From: Serripes groenlandicus
Taxonomy: Eukaryota > Mollusca > Bivalvia > Cardiida > Cardiidae
NCBI GenBank assembly: GCA_031761405.1
Contig: JASEVX010000008.1
Location: 42,627,269 to 42,691,268, forward strand
Direction of reading: 5' to 3'
DNA length: 64,000 bases
Every line of letters starts with the position of its first letter. Within the stretch, counting starts at the first letter, position 1. Of the stretch, positions 41,559-53,032 are shown in pieces. The translations under genes and the position numbers were made by a program. The notes beneath the pieces were generated by a model. That model saw only the letters and a list, made by a program, of their open reading frames with translations, had not been told where the DNA came from and made no database searches.

Positions 41559-41826
41559 TTTTTTTTTTTTTTTTTGGAGTTTAACGCCGCTTTCAACAGC
41601 TTTGGTCATATCACGGCGGTCAGTGCACCTACCCATGTTTTTCTGGCTTTCCCACACCAGTACTTACACAACATTCTTTCGAAGCCACTGACTACTTTCT
41701 CACATAGATCAGAGGTGAGAGGCAATGGAAAACATCGCCCGAAAGAATGTCGCCGCAACCGGGTATCGAACCCGTGACCTACAGATCACGAGTCAGATAC
41801 GCTACCAATTGAGCTACCCGGCCGGG
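41559..41826 (-). mobile_element. tRNA-derived SINE, subtype B2, with target duplication
   Basis: CTTTCAGCGCCAA at 41546-41558 and 41827-41839. Minus strand: head CCCGGCCGGGTAGCTCAATT, box B GGGTTCGATACCCGG, body AAAGAATGTTGTGTAAGTAC, end GTTGAAAGCGGCGTTAAACT and a poly(A) tail of about 17. Confidence 0.95.
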
Positions 41827-41857
41827 CTTTCAGCGCCAAAGGAAGTATAAAGTATTA

Positions 41858-43160
41858 AAATTTATACAGTTTTTCAAATTTCTTCAAACACACAACGATA
41901 ACGAATTCCTGCACCTGTTCATGTTTGTAGAGCTACATGTGTTTAATTTACAATCACAATTATTTAATGTTATTTTCTGAACACAATTATGACTTGGAAA
42001 TTTAAAGGAAAAAAGATGAAAACAAATTGAGAAAATAATATTCCTCTACTCGCAATATGCAGCATTGAAAAAAGTCCAACAAGTCTGAATATTCAGTTCC
42101 CATTCCGATGGCTTAGTGTCAAACGGTTGTAACTATATGTCATTTATTAAAAACCAGTTACAACTGTTTCGCGCTTAGCCAACGAAATGACTATTTGCAA
42201 GTTTACAGATGTTGACCCATTTTGTACTTTCAGGCGCATTTTGACGCATCATCAGCAGACGACTTTATAAAACATTATCACAAACAGAACAATTGGTTCA
42301 AAATGAGCAAATGCTCCCTTTGTCACAACGTGTTCAACTTTATTCGATCAGATACTATTAATACGTATTAAATTAGTAGCCCAGATTTACAGATGCATTC
42401 CGAAAGAAATGCTCTATATTATAGTATTATAACAATTTGGAGCAAATTTATTGTGTCCTATTTTATTCGGTCCTACCCAATTAATCTAGATTAAAGGAAT
42501 TTAAGGTAAAGACATGTTAAATTATTTTAGATTTAGTAAATAAATAAAAATAAAAGCGGATAAGAAATAAAGAAGACCTACCATATTGATGGGCAATACT
42601 CTTTGGCAACGAATTTAGAGTCAATCACAAAATAAACCAGTTATCATTAAATTCCCGTCGTCAGTTTCACTGTATAAGAGTACCAGTTAACGAACTGGTC
42701 AATTGAATTAAAACACAAATACCCGTCCTTTCTCTACATAAAGACTTTTCCAAACTGTTATAACACGCCTCTGAGATATTGTCGGGTATAATGTACGACA
42801 GTCTGGATTACCTGCCCCTATCACTATGTTAGTATTTGTCTCATGGTACGCAGGGAACAAGACTAAGTGTACGATTGAAAGAAACACGCTATATGCTATT
42901 CATAAGAGGCTCCAATTTATAAATAAGACCGGTTTGATTTAAAAAGCGTTACGGATCACTGGCGGTTTTTTTTAATCGTCAAAAATGTACAGGGTGTAAA
43001 TAGAACCAAGCCGTGGCCGACCGAAGGAAGGTCCGTGTCTCCATTTAGTTTAACCCTTATACAATACAATACAATACAATACAATACAATACAATACAAT
43101 ACAATACAATACAATACAATACAATACAATACAAATTATACATTAACTCTTTCAGCGCCA
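41858..43160. repeat. Triplicated segment, copy b
   Basis: Direct tandem copy of 40318-41558 separated by the B2 SINE. It carries a pentanucleotide expansion at 43061-43134 and an empty TTAA at 42491-42494. Confidence 0.9.
43061..43134. repeat. (ACAAT)n microsatellite
   Basis: About 15 perfect ACAAT units in the sequence CTTATACATT of copy b; copies a and c have none. Confidence 0.97.
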
Positions 43161-43517
43161 AAGAAAGTATTTTTTTTTTTAAAAACAATACAGATTCAGC
43201 TCTGTCTCACTTGAAATCGCAATTGCTCCAGCGACCGCTGTATTTGGGGTGAATCTTCTGCTCCCCCTAGAAGAAACCGCATTGCTCAATGTTGTACTTA
43301 GGGGTTAAAAAAGGTGACTTTATACATCAGACCTTTATAGAAATTGGTATTTTTTAGCTTTGAAAACAGTGTGAATTTACTCACGATGAGCAATTACAAC
43401 ATAGTTCACTTGGAGTCATTATTGATACCTAGATTTATAAAGATATTTCACCGTTTTTCCTTGGAGTTTTTTAAAGCAGCCTGCTTCAGATTTAGCGTAT
43501 ATGGGAATACATTAAAC

Positions 43518-43768
43518 ATATGAGCCGTCCCGCGAGAAACCCAACAGTATGGCCTCTGCGTAATGTATCGACCCAGATCCGGCCGACACATTCCGTCTCA
43601 GGTGGATAGAGGTATAGAGGTATAGATTAATGATAGATGTACATGAAACAGAAAATCCACACGAGGCGAAAAGTGAATGTCCGTGGTTCGACTGCGCGGC
43701 ATGCTTCGGCTGATCCGGGTCAATACCTTACGTCCACAATGTTAGTTTTTTCGCGGGACGGCTCATAT
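43518..43768. mobile_element. Family C MITE
   Basis: ATATGAGCCGTCCCGCGAGA to TTTTCGCGGGACGGCTCATA. About 30 bp around CAGCCTGCGCAGTCC are deleted after CGACCCAGATC. Confidence 0.9.
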
Positions 43769-43880
43769 CATATTTATCCTTTTGACCTGTCAAATGTCAC
43801 CGTAAGTGTTATGATGTTAAGTTTGTGGTTCGTAGACCGATCATTTGCGGATAAAATCCTTGTCACGGACCAGTGATAAG

Positions 43881-44344
43881 TTTGTTTGTTTGTTTGGAGT
43901 TTAACGCCGCTTTCAACAGCTTTGGTCATATCACGGCGGTCAGTGCACCTACCCATGTTTTCCTGATTTCCTACACCAGTACTTACACAACATTCTTTCG
44001 AAGCCACTGACTTAGACTACTTTCTCACATAGATCAGAGGTGAGAGGCAATGGAAAACATCGCCCGAAAGAATGTCGCCGCAACCGGGTATCGAACCCGT
44101 GACCTCCAGATCACGAGTCAGATACTTTCTCACATAGATCAGAGGTGAGAGGCGATGGAAAAATCGCCCGAAAGAATGTCGCCGCAACCGGGTATCGAAC
44201 CCGTGACCTCCAGATCACGAGTCAGATACGCTACCAATTGAGCTACCCGGCCGGGCTTCCGTCGTCAAATATTCATATGTTGTGTAGATATGTAGGATGG
44301 ATCAAGCCCATCATGATCATCTCTCAATTTACATACATTTTTAG
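43881..44344 (-). mobile_element. B2 SINE insertion with internal duplication and 5' extension
   Basis: CAGTGATAAG at 43871-43880 and 44345-44354 bounds the insert. Minus strand order: 87 bp of unrelated sequence (44258-44344), B2 head, a repeat of the head and adjacent body (about 110 bp), B2 body, and a tail of AAAC units. The homologous site near 55374 is empty. Confidence 0.85.
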
Positions 44345-44427
44345 CAGTGATAAGAGTAAATACAGTAGTTAGCTCAATTCTAGCGCATGTAGAGCGCTCT
44401 ATTCGATCGTCAATTTTCGTTTTGTAT

Positions 44428-44860
44428 CCAACCATTAGAATATCACGACCGTGTTACTCTAAAGGGCGATGTACCTGGTATCTCTATTCAATGTGTGAAC
44501 TCACCCGTAACAGGAATGTTTATTTTGAAGACCATTTATATTTTCAAAATCTTATACCTTAATCATTATTAATACGAGTGTGTATGCATCTGATATAAAA
44601 TTAACATGTCCAGGACGCTATGATTGTCCCTTAACCCTTTCCCTCATACGACAATTCTGCAGCAGACGACTTTGAACGTATTTTGTTAAAACATAGAAAA
44701 TCTCCATAATTGAATGGATAACCTATGACCAAAAGTGGAAAACATTGTGGCAAAAGGAGAAATTGCACGTTTTGTGCAATTTCTTTTTTTTCCACCATGT
44801 TTTCAAATAGCCGCCTGCTGCAGAGGCGTCGGAAATCGTTTATATGAGGGAAAGGGTTAA
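44428..44860. repeat. Duplicated segment, copy 1 (partner 59695-60077)
   Basis: CCATTAGAATATCACGACCG onward through the family A copy. In the partner the right end of the MITE is replaced by satellite E. Confidence 0.85.
44631..44860 (-). mobile_element. Family A MITE, complete
   Basis: TTAACCCTTTCCCTCATACG to TATATGAGGGAAAGGGTTAA; hairpin GCACGTTTTGTGC. Confidence 0.9.
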
Positions 44861-45019
44861 TCAGTATCCTCACCTCACATCTACACTTATAATGTTGACG
44901 TTTATACATGCACATATTTACCGCCATGCCATTTTAAACTGTCTGTTATTATATATGTATTTTTTAACTATAAACTATAATACTTTCAAATGTCTAAGTT
45001 TATGTTATGTTATGTTTAA

Positions 45020-45193
45020 ATCTTGGCGTTTCCTTCGTAATTTACCAGTATAACCGTTATTGTTTTATCCGGAGACCGGTAAAACAGTCGTACTGTCATC
45101 GCTGCAACCATGAGCGCCAACAAAAAGGTATCAAACCCTAGTCTCTCGCTCTAAAAGCGGCGGACGCTGTTAACACTTCACCACGGAGACGGT
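45020..45193 (-). mobile_element. B4-like SINE
   Basis: Body GGCGTTTCCTTCGTAATTTA, head AAAGCGGCGGACGCTGTTAA and CTTCACCACGGAGACGG on the plus strand. Confidence 0.6.
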
Positions 45194-45442
45194 AGGAAAT
45201 GTGTCCAACCTCTGTTTAAAGATCAGACGGATACAACCAATGCTCAGAAATACGACATATATCTATTGACTCATTTTCTAAAACATTGCTAAGATAGTAA
45301 GCACTGGACATTAATCCAGTAGCGTTACATATTTGTAGATTAGGCATAAAGCACATTGTATGAGAAAACAACAACGAAAAAGTAGCCCATACAAGGATCA
45401 AGGACCAACAATATAGGACAAATGAAATAACACATCATTTAG

Positions 45443-45524
45443 TATGCCTCGACTGGGGATCGAACCCTAGTGTCCCGCTCCAAAAGCGGCGGACGCTGTT
45501 ACCACTTCACCACGGAGACGGTAG
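45443..45524 (-). mobile_element. B4-like SINE head (tRNA-like)
   Basis: Minus strand: CCGTCTCCGTGGTGAAGTGG, then box B GGGTTCGATCCCC. It duplicates the head at about 45145-45193 together with flanking AGTGTCCAACCTCTGTTTAA. Confidence 0.65.
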
Positions 45525-45559
45525 GAAATAGTGTCCAACCTCTGTTTAAAGACCGACCA

Positions 45560-46224
45560 TCGGAAGAGAATAATCTGGTCATTGTTCACACTTGGTCCTT
45601 AAAGCAAAATTATTTTGAGAAACGTGGGAAATGTAACCCGCAAACGTTATTGCATGTAGATTATATCCCTTATGAAATTAATCATGAATCCAGTTTTTAA
45701 GCTGTTCATTAATATATTGCATTTATATATAAAAAGATCTTTACTTTATTCATCTCATAGGTTTTTGTTCAGTATAGGCCATATATTTCACATTGTCAGT
45801 CGTTTTAAGTTGTAATTTATTCAAAGCTGAAAAGGGACATAATTAGTTTGAACTTCATGTATCGCCCATATCAAAAATGAAAATTGCATACATATTTTAA
45901 ACGTTATTTTTCCGTAAAATATATTTCTTAACGATGTGTTTATGAATAATAATTTTGAAGGAAAAATGACGTATTTAATTCAAACATTCCCAAGAAAACA
46001 TGCCAAGTATCTTGTTCAAGCCTATCTCAAACATAGAAACGTTATACATATTAACTAATCTCATGATTGATCATGTTGAATTCTATCATACAATTCAGTC
46101 AGATTATGATTATGTAAATATGTAGTAAACTAGACTATACGTTAAATTATTTTAACTCAACCCATTTATATTTGTTCTATATTTATTTATGAACGAAATG
46201 GACACTTGTACTTATATAAAGGTG
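45560..46224. other. No gene recognised; possible LINE 3' UTR
   Basis: AT-rich; it leads into a LINE-like 3' end at 46225-46325. A 76-codon frame at 45470-45700 starts in the SINE head and has no domain. Confidence 0.35.
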
Positions 46225-46325
46225 ACTAATAGGCCCAAGGGGCCGGTGCTATTTATTGTGTTGTGTTTATATTGCTTGTAAAATATGCACATGTCACCAT
46301 AATAAAATATTTACTTACTTACTAA
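46225..46325 (+). mobile_element. LINE-like 3' end with (TTAC)n tail
   Basis: AGGCCCAAGGGGCCGGTGCT hairpin, ATGTCACCATAATAAAATAT, then TTACTTACTTAC. A stem followed by AATAAA and a short tandem tail is the usual 3' structure of CR1/L2/RTE-type LINEs. The coding part is not visible nearby. Confidence 0.5.
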
Positions 46326-47038
46326 TAAAATACTGTCGATTTTTGGTTATCTGTAATACAAACAGTATGGACTTACAAATACATGTTTATTTAAAGTGTA
46401 TTGTTATAAACAAGACAAAACTGTCATAATGGAAATAATAACTTAACTGCCAACACATATACGTAAACATTTAAAATCTATTATTAGTCCAGGTCTCCTG
46501 CCCAAACTAGATCTATATTAGTAATTATACTATGTATATTACTATTGTGTATGTCACATGTCATATATAAATATGATAATATTTATTTTGGGTTACATAC
46601 ATGTATGTACGGTTAATTTTCTACAGTTGTATATGCTCTTCGGAAAACATTGTCTATGTTATGTAAGGAATTTGTTTAAATAGTATAATTTGCTATAAAA
46701 CTTGTAGTTTTTATGCATTAAAATATATTGTATATTGTATTGTATTGTATGTCACATGTCACATTTGTGAAAAATACATGTTTTTGAAATACAATAATGT
46801 GTGTGTAAAGTACATGTAAAACATCATCACACATCAAGTTTGCAATATGTCATACATTTGGGTGGATATGTGTACTCCAATTAGTGTGCCAATCATGAGA
46901 TTAAGTACAAATATACACTCAAACCACTGATGAGATTACACTGAATTATGTTGACATTATTTGAAGTATAACTAAGTTGTTATATATTATGGCATCTTGC
47001 AACATTTAATGTATACCTCTTGCTATACGCTATAATTT
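46326..47038. other. No gene recognised
   Basis: AT-rich, with repeated GTATTGTATATTGTATTGTA words near 46727-46750. Confidence 0.45.
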
Positions 47039-47353
47039 ATGTTCAGAAAGTGTCGACCTGGCGCGTAGGTCGTAGGTCGACACTCAAACGTATGTCCAGA
47101 AAGTGTTGACCTGGCTCGTAGATCGACACTCAAACTTATGTTCAGAAAGTGCTGACCTGGCTCGTAGATCGTAGGTCGACACTCAAAATTATGTTCAGAA
47201 ATTGTTGACCTGGCTCTATCTTAGTGTAAATTTGAGTGTCGACCTACGAGCGAGGTCAACACTATCTTAGTGTAAATTTGAGTGTCGACCTACGAGCCAG
47301 TTCAACACTATCTTAGTATAAATTTGAATGTCGACCTACGAGCTTCGATCTAC
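47039..47353. repeat. Satellite E, inverted array
   Basis: 53-bp unit (GTGTTGACCTGGCGCGTAGG, TCGTAGGTCGACACTCAAAC, TTATGTTCAGAAA). About 3.5 units run forward to about 47215, then about 3 units run as reverse complement with AGTGTAAATTTGAGTGTCGA. The CGTAGGTCGACACTC part is itself partly self-complementary. Confidence 0.9.
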
Positions 47354-47817
47354 GTGCTAACTTCCACACCTATAAAATATCTTTCTATCTGTATTAATTT
47401 GGATTAAATATGGAGAAAAGCGATCAAAGGATTATATCATTTATATGTATACATGTATGTAGATCTCAAAGTAGTTCAGTCGGGCCTTCCAACGGCTTTA
47501 CATTGTAGCAGCTTTGGGGATTTGTTGACATACTACTTCGATAAACTACACATACTAAGCATAAACAACAGTTTGTGTAGAACTTTATACATAACATATC
47601 TTTATTTTGCATAAATATCACATACTTATAGCCAATAAATATATAAACATTTAACATAATATAAGATTGTGTGAACTACCAGTAAGTCTTTTCGAGAAGT
47701 TGGGGTTGAAATAAATGGAATGTAAAAGAATCGTTTTTGAAATCAATATAAATATAAGTTTTAAACATTTTAAAAACGTTGTGAAAAACTGAGACATAGA
47801 AAAGATCAACGTTCCAG
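47354..47817. other. No gene recognised
   Basis: AT-rich, with no supported feature. Confidence 0.45.
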
Positions 47818-47912
47818 ATCATGGCGTTTCCTTGGTAAAATACGAATACTGCTCGATGTATCTAGACACCAACGAATCTGTCCTAATGCTAACCCAATAA
47901 TACGGAGCGGCA
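47818..47912 (-). mobile_element. B4 SINE fragment
   Basis: ATGGCGTTTCCTTGGTAAAA, GCTCGATGTATCTAGACACC, CTAATGCTAACCC. Confidence 0.45.
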
Positions 47913-47978
47913 AGAATAGATAGCTATTTCCTTCACGAATTCAGAGTAAATACATACATGCAGAATACTACAAATACT

Positions 47979-48262
47979 CCGTTGGCTCAGTCGGTAGCGA
48001 CGCGGGCTGTCAATCCAGGGGTTGTGAGTTCGATTCCCGGCTCGGCCAACTTTCTTTCCGACGATTGACAAAAGTCAATGCGACATGCGTCATTCGTCTT
48101 CCACCAATTGGCTAAGTCTATGTGGAAAAGCAGCCAGTTGCTTGGGAAGATTGTTGTGTGGAGTACTGGTGTGAGAAAACCAGGAAATGCATGAGTAGGT
48201 GAACTGGCCGCCGTGATATAACTTAGAAATTGTTAAAAACGGCGTTAAACCCCAATCAATCA
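47979..48262 (+). mobile_element. B1 SINE with target duplication
   Basis: ACTACAAATACT at 47967-47978 and 48263-48274. Head CCGTTGGCTCAGTCGGTAGC, 12 bases shorter than the 39.2 kb copy. Confidence 0.94.
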
Positions 48263-48500
48263 ACTACAAATACTAGTAAATTAACAGTATATAAATCAAA
48301 TAGAGCTACTAGTAAATTAACAGTATATAGATCTACTAGTAAATTAACAGTATATAGATCTACTAGTAAATTAACAGTATACATGTATATATATCTACTA
48401 GTAAATTAACAGTATATAGTCAAAATAGAGCTACTAGTAAATTAACAGTATATAGATCTACTAGTAAAATAACAGTATACAGTCCGCATAGAGCTACTAG
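48263..48500. repeat. 27-bp tandem repeat, about 8 copies
   Basis: Unit CTACTAGTAAATTAACAGTA plus TATAGAT, with longer variants containing AAATAGAG. It begins immediately at the SINE's right target duplication. Confidence 0.88.
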
Positions 48501-48654
48501 TTATTTACAGGTTGCTCGAAAAAACATACAAGTAATATCGAATAGATGAAAGTTAAGCATGTGTGTTGGAAAGATGAGTTAGATGTCCAGATAAGGAGGG
48601 GCATATTCAGCTCTCTTCCTCACCATTTCTCTCTTATTATTAAAGCAAACCGTG

Positions 48655-48712
48655 TGTTGTGGTGCTCAAAAGAATCGTCTCACTGAGACGATTCTTTTGA
48701 GTACCCACAACA
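48655..48712. repeat. Hairpin of 58 nt
   Basis: TGTTGTGG.GCTCAAAAGAATCGTCTCA pairs with TGAGACGATTCTTTTGAG.ACCCACAACA, with one or two mismatches and a minimal loop. Confidence 0.85.
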
Positions 48713-48876
48713 TAGGGTTAATCGGTCAAATAATGAGTTAAGAACATGCGAAACGCCCCTTAGAGCTCTGGATGTCTGTGTGTGTGTTTGTGGATGAGAT
48801 GGTGAAAAAGGATCATGATGAGTGTTTAGGTTAGTTACTTATTGCAATCACATTCGTATGCACCTCCAAACAAGCA

Positions 48877-49171
48877 AGGTCGAGCCCCGGTAGCTCAGTC
48901 GGTAGCGACGCGGGCTGTCAATCCATGGGTTGCGAGTTCGAATCCATGCTCGGCCAACATTCTTTCCAACGTTTTGACAAAAGTGACCGTGAAATGCGTC
49001 ATTCGTCTTTCACCAAAGGGTTGTTTAACAGTCTATGTGGAAAAGCAGGCGGTCGCTTGGAAAGTATGTTGTACTGGTGTGGGAAAACCAGGAAACACAT
49101 GAGTAGGTGAACTGGTCGCAGTGATATGACTGAGTAATTGTTGAAAACGGCGTTAAACCCCAATCAATCAA
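48877..49171 (+). mobile_element. B1 SINE with target duplication
   Basis: TCCAAACAAGCA at 48865-48876 and 49172-49183. The corresponding place in the inverted copy near 55.83 kb has no SINE. Confidence 0.94.
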
Positions 49172-49204
49172 TCCAAACAAGCATATCCGCGTTCGCATTA
49201 CGCG

Positions 49205-49600
49205 TAGATACGCATCATACGCGACTATACATGCATGCAATAAATGTTATGCTTATCCTTAACGGAACGAAACGCTGTTCACGCAGTCAACATTTCTACA
49301 CATTTATTTCAACTTCGGCCAATCGGTTTGGCAGGAGTATAATGTCATTGCGGTTGCCGTGGAAAACATAATTATACAAGAATCATAGGATTTGAAGGAA
49401 TGTTGGTGAGTATATTGAGAGGATGATTTCTTTGAAATTTCATCCGTATCGATCGACTGGTTACAGGGGAGAATATGTTGACGAACGTCGTTCGACGGAC
49501 ACCGACTAATATATAAAGCGGATCACTATAATTCGCATTGAGTTATTCGTACTCAAGTGAGTTTAAAATCAATTGGTTAAACTATACTAGTTTCCCTTGC
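49205..49600. repeat. Family J repeat, copy 2
   Basis: Collinear with 38346-38630 but carries an extra TAATGTCATTGCGGTTGCCG block after GGTTTGGCAGGAG. Confidence 0.8.
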
Positions 49601-49732
49601 CAGGCCATCGGTTGTTGTCTAAGGAAGCGGCTTAGCCCGAACTGAGATTTAATCCAAGTTCTTGATCGACAGGTATAAAAAGAAGTGCTACGGATATTCT
49701 CAGATTATAGAGATTTAATCCGTAATTATTTT

Positions 49733-51100
49733 AATTTATACACTTTTTCGATTTTTTTCAAACACACAACGGAAAGAATTCCTGCACCTTTTTCATGTTT
49801 GTAGATCTACGTGTGTTTAATTTACAAGCACAAATGTGTAATGTAGTTCCCATTAGTGTGAAACGGTTGTACATATATGTAATTGAAAAACCAGTTACAA
49901 TTGTTTAGCGCTTAGCCAGCGATTTGCTCTCTTGGATAGGCTTGCATTACAATAAATTCTGAATTTACAGGGAATTTTTTTTAAAGAATATCTGCAAATT
50001 AACAGATGTTGAGCCATTTTGCACTTGCATGCGTATTTTGACGCATCTTCAGCAGACGACTTTAGAAAACATTCTTGCAAATAGAACCATTGGTTCAAAA
50101 TGGGCAAATGCTCCCTTTGTCACAACGTTTTCACCTCTATGCATTCAGGGACTGTTAATACGTATTAAATGAGTAGCCCTGATTCACATTTCCGAAAAAA
50201 AAGGTCTATATTATAGTTTTATAAGAAGTTCTATTTGATTGCGTCCTACCCAATGTCTATTTAATCTAGATTAACCCTATCCCTCACACGATAATTCTGC
50301 AGCAACCAACATATTTTGTAAAAAAAAAAGAATATCTCTATAATTGAATGGATAACCTATGACTAAACGTTGAAAACATTGTGGCAAAAGGAGAAATTGC
50401 TCGTTTTGAGCAATTTCTTCTTTTGTCACTATGTTTTCAAAAAGCCGTCTGCTGCAGAGGCGTCGGAAAGCGTCTTTATATGAGAAAGTGTTAAAGGCAT
50501 TTACGGTTAACACATGTTAATAATTTTAAATTTAGTAAATTAAATAAAAAATAAAAGCGGATTAGAAATAAAGATCACCTACCATATTGATGGTCAATAA
50601 ATACTCCTTGTTAACGAATTTAGCGTCAATCACAAAAAAATCCAGTTATCATTAAATTCCCATCGTCAGTTTCACTGTATAAGAGTACCCGTTAAAGAAC
50701 TGGTCAATTGAATTAATCCTTTCTCCAAACAGAATACAGAATACAGAATTCTTCGTTGCCTCTCTACTTGTTAAGTTGTAGAAAAAAGTATTTATATTTA
50801 CTTATAACAAATAAAATTCTGTATTCTTTCTCTAAATCGGACGGGACTATTCCAAACTGTTATAACACGCCGGCCGAGATACTATCGGGTATATTATACG
50901 ATTGAACGAAACACGCGATATATTATCCATTGGGGCTCCACATTATAAGACGGGTGTGATTGTTTAGCGTCACGCATCGCTGACGCTTTTATTTGGTCGA
51001 AGTCGATCAAACATAATGAACCAAGCTGTGACCGACGGAAGGAAGGGCCGTGTCTCCACATAGTTTAACCCTTATATATTAACTCTTTCAGCGCCAAAGG
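49733..51100. repeat. Triplicated segment, copy c
   Basis: Diverged from copies a and b and interrupted by the family A element 50271-50494 and by a 100-bp AATACAGAATTC region near 50733-50830. Confidence 0.85.
50271..50494 (-). mobile_element. Family A MITE with filled/empty-site proof
   Basis: Here ATCTAGA is followed by TTAA-element-TTAA and AAGG-like sequence. At 40955 and 42491 the same ATCTAGA is followed by a single TTAA and AAGGAATTTAAGG. The boundary and duplication are therefore exact. Hairpin GCTCGTTTTGAGC. Confidence 0.95.
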
Positions 51101-51650
51101 GAAGTATATAGGTTTTTACAAACAATACAGATTCAGCTCTGTCTCACTTGAAATCGCCATTTTTACGGCGACCGCTGCATTTGGGATGAATTTTCCATGC
51201 CTCCATTTAGTTTAACCCTTATATATTAACTCTTTCAGCGCCAAAGGGAAGTATATAGGTTTTTACAAACAATACAGATTCAGCTCTGTCTCACTTGAAA
51301 TCGCCATTTTTCCGGTGACCGCTGCATTTGGGATGAATTTTCCATGCCTCCATTTAGTTTCACCCTTATATATTTCAAAACTCTTTCAGCGCCAAAGGAA
51401 GTATATAGGTTCTTACAAACAATACAGATTCAGCTCTGTCTCACTTGAAATCGCCATTTTTCTGGTGACCGCTGCATATGGGATAAATTTCCCATGCTTC
51501 CATTTAGTTTAACCCTTATACATTAACTCTTTCAGCGCCAAAAGGAAGTATGTAGGTTTTTACAAACAATACAGATTCAGCTCTGTCTCACTTGAAATCG
51601 CCAATTTTCCGGCGACCGCTGCATTTGGGATGAATTTTTCCGTCCCCTAG
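51061..51650. repeat. 147-150-bp tandem repeat, 4 copies
   Basis: Unit from TAGTTTAACCCTTATATATT through CTCTTTCAGCGCCAAAGG and CAGCTCTGTCTCACTTGAAA to GCATTTGGGATGAATTTTCC. A single unit follows copy b at 43140-43260. The array extends copy c. Confidence 0.92.
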
Positions 51651-51924
51651 AAAAATCAAAGCGCTGAAGGCACTTAATTTGTTTGGGTACATAAAACTGC
51701 CTTTGCATAGATGTGTGATTTATAAACTATGCATTGTTTATAAATATTACAACTTCGGGTAAAAGAATAACTGACACATGCGTTAAAATTAAATGCCATT
51801 TTAGTTGTCTATAAGAATAAATCATGAGACATACATGTGAATATTATATTTAATTTCCAAGTTTCAAAAGACATGTAAAACAAATCAATAACCATTATGG
51901 CTCCGACTCACTCATTTAAGTATT
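51651..51924. other. No gene recognised
   Basis: AT-rich, with no supported feature. Confidence 0.4.
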
Positions 51925-52680
51925 TACCAATTTTTGTTACAAACAAAATCACAATTGACCAAGGGTTTTCTAAAATCTTACTCAAAAGCTTCCTGCTTAA
52001 CAAGAGATTTTTCAAGTTTTCACTATAGCCATATAAGGCCAAATAGCCCTGCCCCCTGGCGGCCATGTTTTTCCACCAATCAACATGGCTTGGAGGAATC
52101 TGATAGATGGTTTCCCAATGAACATCTATAAAAAGAATTGAAAATTGGCCAAACACTTTCGGAGGAGAAGATTTTTCAAGTTTTTACTATAGCCATATTA
52201 GGCAAAAAAGCCCCGCCCGCTGGCGGCCATGTTTTTCGACCAATCAACTTGGCTGGCAGGAATCTGATAAAGGGTCACCCTTGGAACATTTCTACAAAAT
52301 TATTTGAAAATCGGCCTCACACTTTTGGAGGAGAATATTTTTTTGAGTTTACACTATAGCCAAAAAAGGCAAAAAAGCCCCGCTCCCTGGCGGCAAAGGA
52401 ACACTTCTTTAAAATAATTTGAAAATCTGCCAACCAGTTTGGTAGAAGAAGAATTTTAAAGTTATTTTATTTTCGTTGCCATGGAAACCATTATTCTGCA
52501 TGAAACAAACATTTGAAGGAATTCTGGTGAGGTCAATGAGAGGATGCTTTCTGTGAAGTTTCATCCCAATTGACCCACTCGTTACTGAGGAGAAGATGTT
52601 GACGGACGACAGACACTGGACAAAAGGAGATCACAATAACTAACTTTCAGCACTTCGTGCTCAGGTGAGCTAAAAAAGAA
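51925..52680. repeat. Family J-type repeat with about 175-bp internal tandem units
   Basis: Three units with CACTATAGCCATATAAGGC, GCCCCGCCCGCTGGCGGCCA and CGACCAATCAACTTGGCTGG, then TTGCCATGGAAACCATTATT and the terminal TTCGTGCTCAGGTGAGCTAA. No convincing open frame. Confidence 0.78.
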
Positions 52681-53032
52681 ACATCTATCCAAATGAAAGA
52701 GTAATTGAAATCAAGTAGAAAATATTGTGGAAAAAGGCAGTACTAATATTTATATGAGCGCTTTAAAAGAAACATGCTTCAGACTTCAGAGGCTTTTGAA
52801 TTCATTTGCATTATAAAAGGATTAAATGCTCCAGAGAAAACCAATACCTGTGCCGTCCCCATTTTGCTCTACAGTATACATCTAAGCTGGCCGCTGTTTC
52901 CTTTAAAGGGTGTTTAAGCTTGCCAAATCAATTAAGGATGTGTGACCATACACTGTTAATTACCATTGTGTACGGGTGTCATTCCAAACAAATTATAAAT
53001 GTAACCCCTTTTCCCAATAAACCTATCATATA
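52681..53032. other. No gene recognised
   Basis: Flank of the PHD fragment. The 153-codon frame starting at 52806 is out of frame with the PHD residues. Confidence 0.4.

Larger units (their letters stand above)
43290..44428. repeat. Duplicated segment, copy 1 (partner 54110-55450)
   Basis: Shared from the GTTGTACTTAGGGGTTAAAA region, through a family C element and CCTTTTGACCTGTCAAATGT, to AGTAGTTAGCTCAATTCTAG. Copy 1 has a SINE-containing insertion at 43881-44344 that copy 2 lacks. Confidence 0.85.

Noticed and set aside
6891..49171. Functional tRNA genes at the GTAGCTCAGTCGGT sequences
   Set aside because: Each is the head of a SINE with body, tail and often target duplications; anticodon arms are degenerate.
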